Positions 5,133 through 6,941 of a stretch of DNA of 6,941 nucleotides are shown piece after piece. The translations under genes and the position numbers were made by a program. Source of the DNA: an uncultured Chthoniobacterales bacterium. Lineage in GTDB: Bacteria; Verrucomicrobiota; Verrucomicrobiia; Chthoniobacterales; CAKUMP01. Within the stretch, counting starts at the first letter, position 1. Every line of letters starts with the position of its first letter. The notes beneath the pieces are model-generated. The model was not told where the DNA came from, did no database searches, and saw only the letters and a list, made by a program, of their open reading frames with translations. Location: positions 1 to 6,941 of the forward strand of contig CAKUMP010000124.1 in NCBI GenBank assembly GCA_934667795.1. The letters run 5' to 3'.

Positions 5133-5139
5133 TAAATAT

Positions 5140-5898
5140 ATGAAACGTACTCGCAAATTTTCCATGAACAGGGTAGGTCGTTTAAGTAAGATTTTGGCAG
5201 TGTCGCTTGCTGGAATAAGTTTGGCAACCAGTCCGTTAATACAAGCGGCAGATCAAGCTGAACAACTTATCATTGCTCAATTGCCATCCGGGATGAGTTT
5301 TAACAACCTGGAAAAATCCGCATTGGTAGAAGCAGTACATCGTGCTGCATCAGCGAATCCTGAGCTGGCTCCGGAAATTGCGAAAGCTGCCGTGCGCGCT
5401 CGTCTGGCATTAGTGTCGCGTGGAACTTCCATGTTCCTTACAGACGGAGAATTGTTGCCCATTGCACAGGGAGACACGACTTCCCAGACAGCATTGGAAC
5501 AAGAAATTATTGATATCATTTTAGCAGTTATTGCGGGAGCAACACCTCCTGGAGAAGCACCGGATCCAGCATTGGTAAATGCCGTTTTGAATGCGGTTGC
5601 CACGATTATTCCTCCTGAATTCACAGGGTTATATAATAACGTGGTGGAAGGAGTGCTTGCTGCATTGCCTGCAGAAGTCTCCAATGCCGTTGCTAAATTG
5701 ACAAACGTGGTGGATAACTACTCGGTTCCTCCATCCGGTGTGGGAACGAGCAATAATTATTTTGAGGAAATTCAGAAAAAATTGAACAACCTGCAATCAG
5801 AGGGAGGAGACAGCGAGAGTGGTGGCGGTGGTGGCAGCGGCGGTCCTGCTCCTACACCTCCGGATGATGGACAGGTAACTCCATTTACGAATACATAA
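5140..5898 (+). CDS. Secreted Ala-rich helical protein of unknown function
   Basis: A 252-residue exported protein I cannot assign to a named family. Residues 1-36 form a long signal peptide: a very basic start (KRTRK, then R and K up to 17), a hydrophobic core (ILAVSLAGISLA) and a cleavage site after IQA (34-36). The body (about 37-195) is Ala/Val/Ile-rich and predicted helical by eye, with segments sharing a loose pattern: EKSALVEAVHRAASANPELA (58-77) followed by EIAKAAVRA, and DPALVNAVLNAVATIIPPEF (142-161). These suggest repeated helical hairpins. From about 195 the chain becomes low complexity, ending in a Gly-rich stretch (228-235), then Pro/Thr (PAPTPP) and TPFTNT. There is no PEP-CTERM tag, anchor or cysteine. 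It is a single-gene unit with a good ribosome site and a strong terminator, so it is probably well expressed. A periplasmic, surface or matrix role next to the O-antigen ligase gene is a guess. Confidence 0.8.
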   Translation: MKRTRKFSMNRVGRLSKILAVSLAGISLATSPLIQAADQAEQLIIAQLPSGMSFNNLEKSALVEAVHRAASANPELAPEIAKAAVRARLALVSRGTSMFLTDGELLPIAQGDTTSQTALEQEIIDIILAVIAGATPPGEAPDPALVNAVLNAVATIIPPEFTGLYNNVVEGVLAALPAEVSNAVAKLTNVVDNYSVPPSGVGTSNNYFEEIQKKLNNLQSEGGDSESGGGGGSGGPAPTPPDDGQVTPFTNT

Positions 5899-5950
5899 TT
5901 TAATTTGTAATGGGTTTCATGTTTATTTTTGAATCCTGATTCATTTTATG

Positions 5951-5990
5951 CCCCTTGTATTCATGAAGCGAATACAAGGGGATTTTTTTT
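5951..5990 (+). terminator. Strong rho-independent terminator
   Basis: CCCCTTGTATTC (5951-5962) pairs perfectly over 12 bp with GAATACAAGGGG (5970-5981) around a 7-base loop, followed by A and eight T (5983-5990). It ends the secreted-protein transcript and separates it from the membrane protein starting 9 bases later. Confidence 0.96.
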
Positions 5991-5998
5991 GATCTAAT

Positions 5999-6941
5999 TT
6001 GCGCACGTTATTACTTTTATTAGTAAGCATTGCTTTTCTTGCAATGATGGTATTGATGGGTGGTACGCGATTGATTTTCGCGTATCCTTCTTATTTGGTA
6101 TTAGTGACAGCAGGGATTATTGCTGGCATTTTTGGATTGAGAAAACAGAGTGGGGGAGGCGGAGCATGCGTAGGGGTATTTTTAATATGGGTGGGATATC
6201 TGGGTGCGAGAATCTGGTTTTCTCCGGATGTTTATTTGGCCAGAAATGATATGGGGCTGCTGCTGGCGGTGGTACTTGTTTACTTACTGTTTTCGCAAGT
6301 CTTAACCGATTCAAAAAGGCGGATCTGGTTTATCTGGTTGTTATTAATGGTAGCGGTTGGGCAGGTTGTGATTGGGGCCATTCAATTTACAAAGGGGGAT
6401 AACTGGTTGCCGTTTGGATTTTTGAGACCGGATTATGGAGCGCGGGCAAGCGGAATGTATGGGTGCCCGAATCATTTTGCGGGCTATCTGGAAATGGTCA
6501 TGATGATGGGAGCGGGCCTGTTATTATGGGGGAGGTTGCGGATAGGGACAAAAATTTTATTGGGGTATATCCTTTTGGTATGTTTTGCCGGCGTCGCCAT
6601 TACGGGGAGCCGTGGAGGGTATTTCAGTCTTTTATTTGGGTGGATTGTTTTTGGAATTTTGAGTTTACGGGTAGTTCGGATATCGATGCCGGAAAGGTTC
6701 TGGAAATTAACCTGGGGATGGATAGGAATCATGGGAATCGGGTTTGGGGGCGCTGTATATATGATGTTGCGGAGCCAACTGTTGACGAATCGTCTTTTGC
6801 AGATGGGCGATACTCAAAACATGCGGATTGAAATGTGGAATGCCGCATTACAGCAATGGCAGTTGTCTCCCTGGCTGGGAACCGGCAGCCAGTCGTTTAT
6901 GATTTTTGGAAGAACTTTTCGTCCGATAGATGGTTATCAAC
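5999..6941 (+). CDS. O-antigen ligase/polymerase family (Wzy_C) membrane protein, 5' part
   Basis: 314 codons are visible and the frame is open to the right edge, so the protein is cut off. It is a polytopic inner-membrane protein of the WaaL/Wzy superfamily, which joins or polymerises lipid-linked glycans on the periplasmic side. Hydrophobic segments lie near residues 4-20, 31-47, 57-73, 85-101, 109-129, 161-178, 186-202, 208-226 and 239-256. Family marks are RASGMYGCPNHFAGYLE (149-165), ITGSRGGY (201-208) and, in the periplasmic loop, the box NMRIEMWNAAL (274-284) with SPWLGTGSQSF (290-300). The first in-frame stop upstream is at 5990-5992, so the start must be in this stretch. TTG 5999 gives a natural N-terminus (MRTLLLLLVS), but it has no ribosome site and sits 9 bases after the terminator T-run; ATG 6044 or 6047 would cut into the first membrane segment. 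Ligase versus polymerase cannot be decided without the C-terminus. Confidence 0.88.
   Translation, partial: MRTLLLLLVSIAFLAMMVLMGGTRLIFAYPSYLVLVTAGIIAGIFGLRKQSGGGGACVGVFLIWVGYLGARIWFSPDVYLARNDMGLLLAVVLVYLLFSQVLTDSKRRIWFIWLLLMVAVGQVVIGAIQFTKGDNWLPFGFLRPDYGARASGMYGCPNHFAGYLEMVMMMGAGLLLWGRLRIGTKILLGYILLVCFAGVAITGSRGGYFSLLFGWIVFGILSLRVVRISMPERFWKLTWGWIGIMGIGFGGAVYMMLRSQLLTNRLLQMGDTQNMRIEMWNAALQQWQLSPWLGTGSQSFMIFGRTFRPIDGYQ

Larger units (their letters stand above)
4886..5139. other. Divergent intergenic region
   Basis: This 254-bp AT-rich gap lies between the minus-strand ElbB-like gene and the plus-strand secreted protein and must hold both promoters. For the minus strand, a perfect TTGACA -35 is at 4970-4975 but no good -10 sits at 16-18 bases. 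For the plus strand, TTGCAC (5101-5106) and TATAAG (5124-5129) are 17 bases apart, but that promoter would remove the strong ribosome site at 5127-5132, so a promoter further upstream is more likely. CCATTTT (4994-5000) and AAAATGG (5013-5019) form a weak stem. No small gene is supported. Confidence 0.5.

Noticed and set aside
5101..5139. TTG at 5101 as start of the secreted protein
   Set aside because: It has no ribosome site and would place a charged 13-residue extension before a normal signal peptide; the ATG at 5140 has AAGAGG at ideal spacing.
6463..6831. A 122-codon plus-strand open frame inside the O-antigen ligase region
   Set aside because: It is out of frame with a continuous 314-codon frame that has membrane segments and the Wzy_C family motifs.

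Overview
The window looks like chromosomal DNA of a Gram-negative bacterium, most likely in the Verrucomicrobiota (perhaps Opitutales/Puniceicoccales). The evidence is a secreted protein with a C-terminal PEP-CTERM sorting tag, an O-antigen ligase/polymerase-type membrane protein, and an intergenic block packed with palindromic repeats of a kind I associate with that phylum. The phylum assignment is an inference from these traits, not from a marker gene.

Layout, left to right. (1) A two-gene plus-strand operon: the 3' part of a TIM-barrel amidohydrolase, then, with no spacer, a small Rieske [2Fe-2S] protein, closed by a hairpin. (2) A minus-strand exported M23 (LytM-type) peptidase. (3) A divergent plus-strand PEP-CTERM protein, whose best promoter lies so close to its ATG that the message may be leaderless. 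(4) About 580 bp without a gene (2829-3412), holding at least four kinds of palindrome or repeat: a 121-bp nested palindrome, two adjacent hairpins, a 25-bp motif present twice direct and once inverted, and a 29-bp motif present as two inverted copies. (5) A minus-strand pair, an ElbB/ES1-like DJ-1/PfpI protein followed by a Mn-type superoxide dismutase, ended by a strong rho-independent terminator. (6) A plus-strand secreted Ala-rich protein of unknown function with a Gly/Pro/Thr-rich tail, followed by a textbook terminator. (7) A plus-strand O-antigen ligase family membrane protein that starts right after that terminator and runs off the right edge.

Functionally, the window mixes redox or stress functions (SOD, ElbB-like, Rieske) with envelope functions (M23 peptidase, PEP-CTERM protein, secreted helical protein, O-antigen ligase). 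PEP-CTERM proteins and extracellular polysaccharide genes go together in many genomes, so the PEP-CTERM protein and the ligase may serve the same surface layer, although they are 3 kb apart. I found no CRISPR array, tRNA, rRNA, transposase or phage gene. The most unusual part is the repeat block, not any protein.
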